Position numbers and translations under genes: made by a program
Source: Tubiluchus corallicola
Lineage: Eukaryota; Priapulida; Priapulimorpha; Priapulimorphida; Tubiluchidae
Direction: 5' to 3'
NCBI GenBank assembly: GCA_030141605.1
Contig: JAQGDQ010000391.1
Coordinates: 7,501-71,500 of the forward strand
DNA length: 64,000 nt
The notes under the pieces: model-generated
Told to the model about the DNA's origin: nothing
The model's input: only the letters and a program-made list of their open reading frames with translations
The model's database searches: none
In this document: in pieces, positions 35,001-45,200 of the stretch
Layout of the letters: each line of letters begins with the position of its first letter
Numbering within the stretch: position 1 is the first letter of the stretch

Positions 35001-36934
35001 GCAGACAGACAGACAGACAGACAGACGGCAGGCGGTAGGCAGGCAGGCAGACAGGCAGGCAGACAGGCAGGCAGGCAGACAGACGTGATATTTTGCACTT
35101 TGTCATTATTCCTACATGCGGTGCATCATAATGCACACTTAACCTTAGATTTGCAGGATTTGAAAACTGATTCTTACCATTGAACGTTTGCTCATCGACC
35201 ACGAGTCTTCTGGTTTTTTGAACAGGAGAAAAAATTTGACTGTCTCATGAACTGACAAGTATGGCACCAGATGGCTCTCCTGTCGCACGTAAGCAACACG
35301 TTTGTTCAGACAGGACGGTTCTCCCACGTTTCCATTGACTACGATATTTCCAGTGACAAACCGGGATTTTGTCCTGTTGGCTAAAACGTCTAAAAGGGCA
35401 GTTTTTCCAGCTCCTAGAAGCACAAAATTCGTTAGTCAAAACATGTATCAATTTTTTGCGCAAGAATTTGCCAATGGCTAGTCACAGCATGTCGCCATTA
35501 TTGGATGTTCTAAGTTTGACTACTTTGGTCACACGTGGTCAAACACATTGTTGTTGTGCTAACTAAATAACATTGTTTTTGTGCCTTATAAGACAATTTA
35601 AAGTTTCCTAAAAAAAGTTTTCACTGAAAATAATGCTTAAGATTTGACCTGCACGCACTTACGAAAAAGCTTCTCAAATCTAATCCATCCTTATCTCAAA
35701 GCATAAATACAACTAGGATAAATTATAATAAATAGATAAATAAATAAATACTTTTTAACGTGTGTTTCTGTACGAAATGGCGCTATTAGACCCCATGCTA
35801 CTAATGAAATTTTTCAAAATCTGAAGCCAACATTACCACTGTGGCCCAAAATTGCAAGAACTTCGCCACCGTGGACCTCAAAGTTGATGTTCTCCAAGAT
35901 CCTCGGTCGTCGTTTCTTCTTTCCACAGCATCCGGTACTTTGCTTCCTCTCGTAGGTCAGAGCTCTGATTTGTACGTGAGGATAAGGAGAGGCCCTCAGC
36001 TCGTCCATAGAGCTGTAGTATCCCTTCCATTCTCGAGTTGCATATTCCTTGCTCTTTTGCTGCTCATATATGAATCTCTCACTTTCGGTGGGTGGTCTGC
36101 GGTAATTAGAAGGGTGGTCGCCGGCAGCCAGGGCTAGGGTGGAGCCACTCATCTTGTAGTATCCCTCTCCGGGTTTCAAGTGGGGATTGACCGCCGAGAC
36201 AAGGTCATCATTGTATCGCCTCCGGTCAGCTGTGACACCGTCCACACGATCCCAAGACGTCTCCCAGTTACCATTACTCATCTGTCGATCGCGCATGTCC
36301 TCACGACTGTAGGCAAGGTTCTCGATCCCTCGTTCTTCATGTCTGACGTCACCGTTGTGAGGCAGCAAGTAACGGTGTTCGCTTGACGTTTCCTTTTCTT
36401 CGCTGATGACGTCATGGCTCTTGCTGCGCTGATAGGGTGTGCCGAAGTCGATGTCCGGCGTGCGCACGTCCATAACACTGTGTCCGTATCTTCTTCCTTC
36501 GCCACGATGAAGACCTTCTGTTGGGATGTTGATAGCGGAATACGCCTTTGACATCCGTTCTTGTGCATTTGAACTGGATAGCCTTGGTAAGCCAAACTCT
36601 ATATACATATTTGGATCACGGTCTAGTGCAAAGTTCGAATGTCTGGCATCGTATTGCAATGCATCCACAGTACTTTTGTCAAGGTAGAAGTCACCGAACG
36701 GCATCGACTTGGCCTTGTGCAGTGCTCCTGTCGCATATTTTGAGTTTACATTAGTCCGATAGATGGCCCAGTCGTGCATGTCGTCAAGGCGACGAGATTC
36801 CGCGCGGGAATACGCACTTTGCAGGTCATCCCTGCTGGTCGACAGGTTGTGCACGCTGTTGCTGAGCGGTGGAGGTGGAAGATACCTCCTCTTGCCATTT
36901 GCGTGAAGCATAGCGGAAGCTGAGTTATCGAAAT
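25407..36934 (-). CDS. ABCG8: ABCG half-transporter, ABCG8-like (whole gene, nine exons)
   Basis: ATP-driven half-transporter of the G subfamily, expected to dimerise in the membrane; ABCG5/ABCG8 export sterols (family knowledge, substrate here not shown). Exons join in phase to 941 residues from the ATG at 36911. Order: extension 1-310, basic and Tyr/Ser-rich with a PPPPL stretch; A-loop Tyr320; Walker A G356-T363; Q-loop Gln403; signature LATGE 458-462 instead of LSGGE; Walker B with Asp482/Glu483; H-loop His515; NPCDYY 561-566; six membrane segments from about 641; external loop with sequon Asn840 and Cys846/Cys867; C-terminal FTL resembling a class II PDZ ligand. The ERR..EEGLYS..FFFAK segment (702-724) favours ABCG8 over ABCG5. 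The extension is much longer than in vertebrate ABCG5/8. The frame stays open to an acceptor at 36935, so the true start may lie upstream. Confidence 0.92.
26155..26422 (-). mobile_element. MITE family B fragment in ABCG intron 8
   Basis: Part of a reverse-oriented family B copy (CCAATCTTAAATTGTAGTC start, CGTTCGCGCCACTAGTTC, CATCCATTTCGCCATTCG). Its 137 bases at 26201-26337 are identical by reading to 26792-26928. Confidence 0.7.
26668..27348 (-). mobile_element. MITE family B, composite copy in ABCG intron 8
   Basis: Begins TTTAAAGGAAGACAGGATCA in forward orientation and ends with its inverse, AAAATCATCCTGTCTTA. The first 90 bases are the inverse of the last 90. The rest is a reverse-oriented family B body, so the left end has been replaced by a copy of the right end. 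It lies between exon 9 and exon 8. Confidence 0.75.
27596..27672 (-). CDS. ABCG8: ABCG exon 8: GLYS motif
   Basis: Acceptor CCTTTTTACAG, phase 1. 77 nt, residues 699-724. Encodes TIERREFYAEVEEGLYSPVA and FFFAK, corresponding to the ERxxFYxExExGLYxxxxYFxAK segment between TM2 and TM3 in ABCG proteins. Donor AAAG|GTAAGC, phase 0. Confidence 0.88.
28302..28513 (-). CDS. ABCG8: ABCG exon 7: membrane segments 1 and 2
   Basis: Acceptor TTTTTTCCAG, phase 2. 212 nt, residues 628-698 plus one base. Encodes RMFTCHNCTLKDTW, then the hydrophobic VLDIFLAALMSVLIGVIF (TM1) and FMFTMLVIAPLPFAYRLIG (TM2). The donor that keeps the phase is AGAT|GTACAC, a weak site. The alternative AA|GTTTTT would break the frame into exon 8. 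Confidence 0.88.
28659..28975. repeat. Compound ATC/ACC and CACT/CATT microsatellite in ABCG intron 6
   Basis: ATC and ACC triplets to about 28825, pure CACT tetramers from about 28828 to 28910, then CATT tetramers to about 28970. Ser/Thr/His frames across it are artefacts. Confidence 0.93.
29476..29659 (-). CDS. ABCG8: ABCG exon 6: linker before the membrane domain
   Basis: Acceptor TTAAATTTCAG, phase 1. 184 nt, residues 567-627 plus two bases. Encodes VDLVTLDDRSIETIAESSDR, equivalent to the VDLTSID..S segment of ABCG8, then a polar linker and the amphipathic stretch CMQFFILLW. Donor TGTG|GTAAGT. The frame was found only by reading the spliced minus strand. Confidence 0.9.
29889..30204 (+). 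repeat. Dispersed repeat family E, copy 2 (ABCG intron 5)
   Basis: Colinear with 11220-11568: GGTCAAAGGTTAAG, GACAACGCCTCGCAGCCCAT, CACATGTCACGTGG, GCGCGTGCGCACAACGAAAC. It carries an E-box-like CACGTG and a palindromic GCGCGTGCGC. Antisense to the host gene. Confidence 0.7.
30555..30925 (-). mobile_element. MITE family C, copy in ABCG intron 5
   Basis: Reverse-oriented: GAGTGGCGCACCCTGGAGGG, GTGAGTCAGCGACATTTTAC, TTTTTTGGGACATAATTTAA and TGCCTTTTCTTCCCC match 40300-40662. The right edge lies 60 bases from exon 5. Confidence 0.65.
30986..31102 (-). CDS. ABCG8: ABCG exon 5: end of NBD
   Basis: Acceptor TTTGTTTCAG, phase 1. 117 nt, residues 528-566 plus one base. Encodes VVLLSAGRMMYYGSARGMI and ends with NPCDYY, the ABCG motif usually written NPxDFY. 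Donor ATG|GTGAGC. Confidence 0.92.
31699..31851 (-). CDS. ABCG8: ABCG exon 4: Walker B, D-loop, H-loop
   Basis: Acceptor ACGTTTCAG, phase 1. 153 nt, residues 477-527 plus one base. Encodes DIVLLDEPTTDMETYP (Walker B with catalytic Glu483; the D-loop reads TTDME instead of the usual SGLD) and IIMLTLHHPNMEIF (switch His515). Donor AAAG|GTAAGT. Confidence 0.92.
31925..32206 (-). mobile_element. MITE family C, copy in ABCG intron 3
   Basis: Ends on the right with GGTACCCCTTTTCTTCTTCT then TTAAAG, the inverse of the start at 21171. It includes a TATGACGTCATGTAATAGCG block and GATATACGCATAAAATTGCT, the inverse of the 21171 copy. Confidence 0.7.
32535..32760 (-). mobile_element. Possible LINE 3' tail in ABCG intron 3
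   Basis: A short (ATTT)n run (32547-32558) is followed by a GTTTTTCATATC and GGTACGAAAAGTACC stretch, resembling a microsatellite-tailed non-LTR retrotransposon 3' end read on the minus strand. No coding remnant. The rest of the intron (32760-33630) holds nothing I recognise. Confidence 0.3.
33634..33751 (-). CDS. ABCG8: ABCG exon 3: signature motif
   Basis: Acceptor GTCGTTCCAG, phase 0. 118 nt, residues 438-476 plus one base. Encodes IRLAHVKDTRVSD and then LATGEKKRLTVACQ. The position equals the ABC signature, with LATGE where most ABCG proteins have LSGGE or ISTGE. Donor ACAG|GTATTA. It has no ATG-initiated frame of its own and was found by reading the spliced frame. Confidence 0.9.
33785..34419 (+). 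mobile_element. MITE family B, full-length copy in ABCG intron 2
   Basis: Starts TTTAAAAGAAGACAGGACAG and ends GGGTCCGGTTATCTTTTAA. The ends are imperfect inverses. The interior follows the family order with TTAATTAACTTCGGGTGAGC, ATTGATGACATCACAAACTA, GCACGTGTTTGCGAAAGCG, CATGAGCTGTCGAACGTGCG and GAACTAGTGGCTCAAACG. It is the most complete family B copy here and sits antisense to the gene. Confidence 0.8.
34999..35083. repeat. (AGAC)/(AGGC) tetranucleotide microsatellite in ABCG intron 2
   Basis: AGAC units turning into GGCA/GGCAGACA units, ending about 95 bases from exon 2. Confidence 0.92.
35178..35413 (-). CDS. ABCG8: ABCG exon 2: Walker A lysine to Q-loop
   Basis: Acceptor GTGCTTCTAG, phase 1. 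Completes Walker A (AGKTALLDVLANR) and carries the Q-loop segment RVAYVRQESHLVPYLSVHET. 236 nt, residues 359-437. Donor ATG|GTAAGA, phase 0. The intron on its 5' side is 423 bp. Confidence 0.93.
35837..36934 (-). CDS. ABCG8: ABCG exon 1 recognised: N-terminal extension to Walker A
   Basis: Acceptor TTTTTTAATTTCAG lies just upstream (36935 and above). The first ATG is at 36911, preceded in frame by codons for FDNSASA, so the exon starts in phase 1 and an earlier exon must exist. It encodes the N-terminal extension (residues 1-310), then the start of the NBD with GCCGKKKRRPRILENINFEV and AILGHS. Donor G|GTAATG; the Gly359 codon is split. The exon is visibly more GC-rich than the flanks. No alternative frame of similar length looks coding. 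Confidence 0.92.
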
Positions 36935-36937
36935 CTG

Positions 36938-37800
36938 AAATTAAAAAAGAACATAGTCAGAATAGCATAAAACACAACCTCCATAACTGCAAGTACATTT
37001 GACAGATTAGTTCCACATCTTTTCAACTTCTGATTCCTTCAGTCAACTCAAACATTCTCAAAGCTGATTACCGTCGACCACAAGGGCAACAAGTGAATTC
37101 TGTAAAATATATTACTTGTTTCCAAAATAGGACCTAGACAGTAATAACAGACATTTAAAAAATAACAGAAATCTAAACGCCTTGCTTGTTAACACAACAA
37201 GCTGCATGAATTACTAAATTGGGGTATTGGTAACATGGATAGAGCTAAAGCTTGATATAGTCTATCTAGCCGTGTCCATAAGGGAAGGTAAACCTCATAT
37301 CAAACTAAGCATTTAGTGCGTTTGTAATCAGTGCTAAATAGCCAAGAGTATGTATTGGCGTGCACAATTGTATGTGCATATAATTATAATTATGTATTAA
37401 TTGTAATAGAGAAGAGTAAAAGAAATGGAACGATTTTGGGAAAAAACTTTTTTAAAATCTAAGTATAAAGTTATTCATAAAAGCTGTAAATTAGTAAATT
37501 ACTCTGTATGCGGAATTTTAGATCAAAAAGGCCATCAATATGTCACACCCTGAAATAATTTAACACTTATTTCTTTGGGAAAAAATCATCAGCTAGGCAC
37601 AAAACACAATGTTCCAGTTAAGATCGTAGGCCCCCATGGCTTGTAAGTTATCCATTGGCTACAAGATTAGCAGTTAATTGCAAAGCTCTAAGCATTAAAA
37701 AATTAACTTATTTTTTCACATCAGCCAGTTATAGCCTGACATCCTCCCCAAAAAACATTTTTTAGTGAACATACTGTACTAGCTCAAGTTCACTGAGTTC
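36938..37800. other. Upstream of recognised ABCG exons; no exon found
   Basis: Expected to be intron or 5' region of the ABCG gene, because the first recognised exon begins with an acceptor. I looked on the minus strand for a start codon followed by a phase-1 donor and found no convincing exon here or up to 41 kb. Confidence 0.4.
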
Positions 37801-37807
37801 AGTTAGT

Positions 37808-37846
37808 CCTCGCTTAACGACGCTAATACGTTGACGTTAAGCGAGT
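37808..37846. other. 11-bp hairpin, transposon-end-like
   Basis: CTCGCTTAACG and CGTTAAGCGAG are perfect inverses around a loop of about 15 bases. The outer bases CAGTTAGTC..TACAG resemble Tc1/pogo-like termini. Possibly a collapsed MITE. Confidence 0.45.
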
Positions 37847-38047
37847 ACAGTCACTACCTATTAAAACTCTTTAACCAAATTTTGCTGCTTAAAAGCGAAA
37901 AGCAAACTTGTTTAGTTTGTGTTTACTGACTCCCCCTAGCCTAAACTTCCGATCTACACCTCTTAGCAATTTGCTTAAGCGATTTTTAAAAAGTCGAACC
38001 AGCTTATTTTCCTCTTTTGTTATACCCTTCTCCAACCAGCTCTCTCC

Positions 38048-38110
38048 TGTCATCAGCCCTTCACTTTATGTGCTCACACAATAGAAAGCTTTTGTTCAAT
38101 CGGCTGACCA
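38048..38110. repeat. Dispersed 60-bp duplicate, copy 1
   Basis: CATCAGCCCTTCACTTTATG, then TGCTCACACAATAGAA and TTCAATCGGCTGA, recur with a few changes at 38877-38935. Confidence 0.65.
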
Positions 38111-38744
38111 ATCCCCCCTAAGCTTCTGATTGACTCCGTGATGACTACCGAGGGTCGTCAACCTCTTCCTTACCAGAAACCACCAAAAAGGCAGATATTT
38201 ATTGCCGGAGGTTCTTGTTATTCGTCGGTATGTTGAACTGGTCAGAACACAGGGCGCTGTGTGCATTCCCCCTTTTTGGTTGTAACTTTCAGTGGGGCTT
38301 GCGTTGTATGAATTATGAGGCACAATTATTTTGAGGGTTCGCTTCGGTGAAACAGGGGCAATTTACTGTGCCTAGTAGATAACAATCGAGGCTTGTCTTG
38401 CGTTTGAATAGAAATCAGTGATATTTCTGACGTCAGTGAAGCGAATAATAACACCCCACGTCAAGTGGGTGAGTTTGACAGGTGAAACTTTGCATTTTTA
38501 CCTGTCATAGACTTGGGTTCAGAAGAATAGACTGATAATTTTAGGACAGAACGCATAAAGAAAGTAAAAAATATATAAAATAATAGAAACAGAAAAGCTA
38601 AAATGATTTACGTGCTGTATAAGTTGTTCATACACTACTCAACTTAGGCATTTATTTCAATTAGTCTTTATTTCCCATTTGCTTAAAATTTAATGAATGT
38701 TTTCAACTGTGACGTGAATTTATATTACCTACTGTGCGAGCATG

Positions 38745-38985
38745 AACCACAACATAACACTACACGACACGACACGCAGCATAACACAACACAAGAACAT
38801 GCAAAACAACGCAACACACAACACAATATAGTATAACACGAGACAAGACAATACAACACGCAAGACAACATCTACCTGGTCATCAGTCCTTCATTTCATG
38901 TGCTCACACAATAGAACGTTTTTATTCTATTGACTGAATAGAAACACAACAGAACACAACACAATACAAACCAACGCAACACAGC
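38745..38985. repeat. Degenerate period-5 ACAAC-type array with embedded duplicate
   Basis: Pentamers ACAAC, ATAAC, ACGAC, AGAAC and similar run from about 38745 to 38875 and resume at 38943-38985. Between them (38877-38935) lies the second copy of the 60-base block from 38048. The unit is related to the AGAAC array at 4070-4606. Confidence 0.8.
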
Positions 38986-39059
38986 ACAGTAGATCCCAGT
39001 ATGCACAGCGCAACCTAAAACAATATAAAATTACAGCGCAATAATCATATTGAAAACAA

Positions 39060-39298
39060 TAACCAAGGCAGCATGACAACAATGTACCAAATGTTGTGAC
39101 AATATTTTTGCACAATGGGAATGTTGACTTGCCGCAGCATTGTACCAATAGTGGACGACATTATTGCTCCAATGTTGTATCAGTACTGGACAAAAACATG
39201 AACATTGTTCCAACATTATGAAAATATTTTCTGAATCAATTTTTGTCAAGGTCTTGACAAGATCGTGATCATATGGTGACAATGTCGTGTGCTGCCTG
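39060..39298. mobile_element. Probable MITE with AGGCAGCA ends
   Basis: The left end reads CCAAGGCAGCATGACAACAA and the right end reads GACAATGTCGTGTGCTGCCT, inverse of each other over AGGCAGCA and partly beyond. The interior is full of CAATGTTG/CAACATTG words. Non-coding, 239 bases. Superfamily not assigned. Confidence 0.5.
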
Positions 39299-40299
39299 GG
39301 AATAGGTTTTTTAGATATGCCTTCTAAAGTATATTGCAGTAGTAATGAGTCAGCTAACGCAAAAATTTATACGAAAAAAAATCACAATGCTTGTCAAGAT
39401 CAAACCGCTGTTCATAATAATTCAATAATAATTAACTGCCTGGTAATTAAGTTGTTATTAAAGAAGTCGTTTGCCCAAAAGTACTTCTTTTGGAAACCAG
39501 AATTCCACATTCTTCGTGCTTTTCTTACTATTCGTTCCTGATCTTGTTCATTTTTATGAGCAGCGGCACATAATAAAAGCTATTGTCAGAGACACCGAAG
39601 TATGCTGTTAACGCAGCACGAAACTGTACTTTCCTTTATACAATAGTTTTGGAAAAAAGCAAGAAATCAGATTTCCTGGTTGCCAGACATTGTCCTGCAA
39701 TGTTGTAAACAAACGACGGCAACTCTAGCGCATCAAAATACGTATCAATCAACTTTCATTTTGTTGTTATTAGTGATCTCTTTATCGTGATCTGCTACAG
39801 AAAATTTACAATGACCTTACACCATTCGCTCAAGGTCATCAGATTTCAGCTAAAACCACTCCTTACTACACCCAAGTCTGGCTGCTTACTGCCTGCTATT
39901 TTTAAGACTTGAATCACTATTGACCTTGAATTAAACTCTCAAATCAGCCGATTACCCCACTAAAGTTTGCAACCCACCACTCACTACAAGTTACCCAAGC
40001 TTAGTCGCCATTTTCTTGTAGTCCATTGGTTGTAAATACAAATTTCTGGCGGTGTACCCTTCCACTGATTCCATTAGTTAACAAATATTTCTGAGTTTCT
40101 AGTAGTAGAAATTATGTTGTACCTAGGCTCGTAAACACTCAGCCAGTACTCAAGTATTAAACTAAAGACAGTGGCGACATTGTTTAGCACAAAAGGGTTA
40201 ATTCTTGGTTAAAGCACAGGAAAACTCTTTGCTTACACAAAGCTAGAAAACCGCGTCTAATTCTGTATCGCCCACATACTGTAGCTATAACAGAGCTTG
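39299..40299. other. No recognised feature
   Basis: AT-rich spacer with no exon or repeat structure recognised. Confidence 0.4.
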
Positions 40300-40662
40300 A
40301 GTTAGCACTAAGGCTGTATGAAACTTGTAAATTTAGAAAACATTTATTGCAAGTTTAGATAACATTGAGCAAAGTTTGAAAAAAATAATCATGGCATTCG
40401 TAGCTCACTCTTCGCAAACTAAGCAAAAAAGTATAAATTACTTTTTCTTGTCAATAAGAAAAAATATGTTTCTGGTGAGTCAGTGGTGCACACTGGGAAG
40501 GTGAGCCAGTGACATTTTACCGGCCGACGCGAATATTTTAAATTACTAAGAATTTTCTTTTCTAATTTCGTAAGTCTTTCAAGCGGGTAAGTATAATGCA
40601 AAGTTCATAAGTTTGTATGAAAATTTTTTGGGACATATTTTAAAACTGCTGTTTCTTCCCCT
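40300..40662 (-). mobile_element. MITE family C, copy 6
   Basis: Reverse-oriented, matching 30555-30925: AGTTTGAAAAAAATAATCA, GTGAGTCAGTGGTGCACACT, GTGAGCCAGTGACATTTTAC, TTTTTTGGGACATATTTTAA. It ends GTTTCTTCCCCTTTAA, the TTTAAAGG-type terminus. Confidence 0.72.
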
Positions 40663-41705
40663 TTAACTATGTATGTCCAGTTTCATTAGCGAGTCACAGT
40701 TGTATAAAAAATAATCATAAACGAAGATAGATTAGATCACCTAAAACCTCCATTTTAAATCAAAACCATAAGTGGATAGATCATTGAATCTCATTAAAAT
40801 CTTAATTGTAATATGTATATTTTTTATTAAGTAGTCTTTCCTACATAAAGCTAAATATTTTATATATCCATAGATCTCATTATTGTTGGTTGTTATTTCA
40901 ATCTTGCTGTATAGGATTATTTGCAATTATTTATTTGCTTATCACGTAGTTTTCATTATTTGCATGGGCAATTTAACACCGATGACACATATTTACAAGG
41001 ACATCACGATTCAAGCAAGTTGCGTTTGCCCCATCAGGGAAGTAGGCAACAAGTGACGAAAAAAAGAAGGAAATTGTTCAAGTTTTTCACGCGTTCTAGT
41101 CACAGTAAGGGTGCGTAAGTGAAGTCCATTGTGTTGACGAGAGCGTATTTGTTTTGCATTAGACTGTTGCTTCTTCGAACCCTAGGCGTCTTTGCTAAGT
41201 TTGCTTATTACTAATTCAAGAATAGAGTAGTTTGCCTGCTTTTCTGCCCACAACCATGTTAAATATGCATTATGCAACCACCAATTAGTAAAAAAAGTAG
41301 TTGGGAAGAGATTTTGTGAATTGTTCAGCAGGGTCTGTACCAAGCGTGACGTATCATCACTGTTAGCTGACTGATTGTTATGCCATGACAAAGGAAGTAT
41401 GGCTGTATGAACTGTAACCCAATGACAGACAGACCTACAGATCGTCAAACGCTGGTGCTAGCAATAGTTCGACTTCAGTTTTGACTCCGATTATCATTTA
41501 GTCGATTTGGAACTCACTGCCTGCATATGTTGACGGCGCACCCCTTGTAACTACACAAAATATTAAGTTATTTAAAGCCTTACATAAAGCTAACTTACCT
41601 AAAAAAATTTTTTAAGTATGTCATTTATTTCAAACATAATAGGATTTCTTGTACACAATAGACGCGTTATTGTCTTTTTTATACTAGAGCGAACCGTATT
41701 CTTGG
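40663..41705. other. No recognised feature
   Basis: No gene or repeat recognised. It may include decayed upstream parts of the LINE that follows. Confidence 0.35.
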
Positions 41706-41709
41706 AAAA

Positions 41710-42138
41710 TTGTTCATTATTCATTATTGTTCACTAAATGTTAAAACTCATCTGTTTAACTCTTATTGTAATTCTTTCTACAGTATGGCAACCTGGCTGC
41801 ATTTTTATAACTACAGTCGCAGCAAATTTAAAGTAGCTCACAATATTTCAAAACGCAAACTTTTCAACTACCCATATGATTATAGTTCCAGGACCATTTC
41901 AGTAGACCACGATGTTTTATACGTTGATGTAATACATAGGAAAACTGCATACAGTTTATACAGTAGAGTAATGCAAAGCTCAAATCCTCTTATGAAAGCG
42001 TTAAAGAGCAGTGACGTTTTTTACACTTCAGACATAAGAGACCAATGGAGGAAAGTATTATGTAGAAAGTATTCAGGCTTGAAGCATTGTGTATATACAT
42101 CTTTTGTACTTTATTTATATATATATATTAATTTGTGA
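41710..42138 (+). pseudogene. Non-LTR retrotransposon ORF2 C-terminal remnant
   Basis: A 142-codon plus-strand frame opening on TTG (start arbitrary). It follows the known pattern of CR1/L2/RTE-type ORF2 C-termini: LNVKTHLFNSYCNSFYSMATW (compare V..LF..YC.SFYG..LW), then KFKVAHNISKRKLFNYP (..RVAYN...R.LL.LP), then SLYSRVMQSSNPLMKALKSS and IRDQWRKVL. It ends at a stop and is followed by a 3' region with AATAAA at 42216-42221 and an AATC-rich tail. No RT domain lies upstream, so it is 5'-truncated. Confidence 0.78.
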
Positions 42139-42238
42139 ATGTTGGAATGGAGGGGTTATAATGATTGTATGACTTGTAAGTATCGTATGTTATGTATTCT
42201 ATGAACTTAGTTCGAAATAAAGAGAAATCAAAATCAAA
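42139..42238 (+). mobile_element. 3' tail of the LINE at 41710
   Basis: Carries AATAAA at 42216-42221, then AGAGAAATCAAAATCAAAC, a short AATC-type tail as expected for this retrotransposon group. Confidence 0.6.
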
Positions 42239-42244
42239 CATGTA

Positions 42245-45200
42245 AGTAGTTCATCTTTTTCTTTGTGTCTCTACCACACTCTTGTAAATATTGAATTTGT
42301 ATACTTTTTACCAACATGTTATATATATATATATTGTTTTCATTACACACTGTACTTTCTACTGGGTATGAATGGAATACAAAATATAATATGTATGAAA
42401 TATATTTTAGTAAACAGTCTTACTCTGATGCAAAAGTTTGAGATCAGCTCGTGTATCTTAAAGTGCCTGAAACTAGTTCTGGTTATTTTACTCTTATTTG
42501 TCCATTGTATCTAAAAAGTTGTTATGTACACGCCACGTAAGATTTTACTAGAAAAAACATGGTGGTGCTGTGTGCTTCGATTTCGATGTAAAAAATGATT
42601 TTGTGGTTGCATAAGGAACTACTTGTATGCATAGGCCTACTGTATAAATTGCCTTTTAGATAGTAACTAATTATTATTTGCCAAAATAGTTACACACTTT
42701 TGTATAGCACTAATTGCTAATTCCATACCTTCGTAGAAACTTTTTAGCGAATATGACCACAACGGTTAATGATCATTCGCACTATGTAATTTTACAACAA
42801 CCTGGAAAAGTCATACTTATATTACCTGCCGATTGTTGTTTATTTACACCTTGTGGCTGAGTTAAAACACGAGATTTGGAATGTAGGTCTAGGTCTAAGT
42901 AAGTTGAAAAAATACTTAAAAATCATTCTCGTATAACTAATAACATACTAAAAACAAACCTGCCAGCAGAAGTGGTTCAAACATAATGTTTTATGGACCT
43001 GTTTGGAAATAAATAACATTGCAGGCCTTCAAAAAAGTCGACTCTAGAAAATTGCGAAAAATTAGAACATGCCTCGTCCATGAATAGAGGTAACGAAAAT
43101 GCCCCTTAAGAAAATTCTCTTTTCAACACTTTGGCACGTAGCCCTTGTTCTGTTCTGCGTTCTCAAATGTAACGTTCAGCAAAAATCAAATGAATAAGGA
43201 CAGTAAAAATTGCCCCACATAGGAGTAAGTCAGTCAACAAAAACATTATGATCAAAAGTCTGATGTGTGCCAAAGATATGACTTCTCACAAATATTTGGA
43301 CCAGAAAAATCAACAAACGATCATAGACGAAAAGCATCAAATGGTGGCGGTTTGCGTGGAAACGGATGGAGTTTAGAAAATTTCTCATTTTACAGAAAAT
43401 CAACAAGTTTTGATAAATTACTAAAACCTGCTAAAAACATCGTTTTTGGACAAATCATAACTTTCGCAGACTGAACAGCTAAACAGCTTGACAACTCTAG
43501 GCGAAATTTGAAAAGCACATGCACGTTTTTTGAGAAAGGTGGCCACCACTGGCCAGAACAATGGCCATAGACGATGTGCTCTACTAGATAGATAGATATG
43601 AATCAAAAACTGGGGTTAAAATTTTAAAATCTCTCGACAACGTCTTACAATTATCACAGCATATAGGCCGACATTCCTTCTGCATGCTTGTGTGTTGAAA
43701 TCCTGCAGAGAATGCGGGTGTAATCTTCACGCACGCGAGCTATTCGTTGTTGTTCAATTGTTAATGACGAAACTGAATGAACTAAAAGATTGACGCTTCG
43801 GGCAATGAAACGTGTTTCTACAATGACACATCTCAGGCGCGTAAATTTCACAGTGTGAATCAGCCTTACCTTCAGTTAAATTGCTAATTTGTAATGCTTA
43901 TAATTTAATTTGCACGTTTATATATATATATATATATATGTAAATACTCACCATTTTTATAACATTTTTATTCGTACTTGTGGCACAATCACATCAAATA
44001 AGCAAACAAATCAACAAGCAATATAACATTATATAACAAGATTAATAAGCAATTTGAATATATGTGTAACATACTGTTTATTTTACCCCAGAAAGTCTGA
44101 TGAGAAATAATGTAATGATGGTGTTATCAATAATAATAATTAATATGACAACCAAGCTATTGTCATATTATCAACTAAACCGGAAAACAAGTATTAAAAA
44201 AATTGTTCAGTTGCCCTTTAAACCCAAGATTTAGGAATTTAAGTTCTGCGGGTTGGTTTGTAGCATTCAATTTTGTGCGCGATATGAAGCCGTCTGATCA
44301 ACTTGTGAATGCGGGGAGAGGTGACCCAGAAAACTCGTCACGATACAGGTGTGCAAGGTAGAAAACAGTTGAGCTTTGGTATTGGACCTGAAAACATTAC
44401 ATAGGTCAGACTTTTCGTAATTGCAGTTTTGCTGAACTTTCGAACGAAAATGTTTGTCCATTTTACTACTTTTGATTGCTGCCGTCATGTTGATGGGTGA
44501 GGAAGTTGCTACAGTTAATGGACTCCCAAGTACCAGATGTTATGGTGATAGTACTGGTGGCTGGAGGACTACCGGTTGAGCGATAGACGAGAAGGATACG
44601 ACAGTTCTCTTGTTTATTTGAGGCCAGCAAGAGGTGTCTAGAGCTTCAGACTATTTCACGGGATCCCGATCTGTAAGTTGATTTATTCTTTGCCTTACTA
44701 TGCAGCGTGTCCTGAGTACAGATGGACTAATGGTTTTCACAATTGAAAAATGTTCAATATGAACGTGATCCTACACGAGTTGAAGTCATGCCAGACATTG
44801 AAATTGTGTATGAAGTTTAGCAACGAAATGTTTCATGGATGCTGCTAATTTACATGTGACGTCACAACCCTGAATGCTGCTTTCAATGCATTAACTTGCT
44901 AGCATTTCCCCAGGGGTGGCCGGTAGTTAAGTTAAGCCCTTAGACGAACGTTTGCTACGGTTAGTTTAGCTTATATCCAATGGAAATATTACCAAGACAT
45001 TATAATATGTTAGTTATGAACACTGTTTATTTTTGGTGATATTACTTAGTTTTGCTTTCAATTTTGCCCAATAACGTGTTTCTGATATTTTTGCCAATGT
45101 TTTGTTTTGATGTATTGTGCTTTAATGACATATTTGGTCGGTTTGATTTTCGTGCCTAATATTTTGTCATTAAAAGTGATAACAGTATACTATAATTATT

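Noticed and set aside
36938-41000. A head-to-head ABCG5-like partner gene, as in vertebrates
   Set aside because: No Walker A, signature or NPxDFY-type motif was found on the plus strand upstream of the ABCG8-like gene within this window.
44267-44488. 73-codon minus-strand frame resembling a retroelement fragment
   Set aside because: I could not find the Cys/His or RT motifs that would support this.
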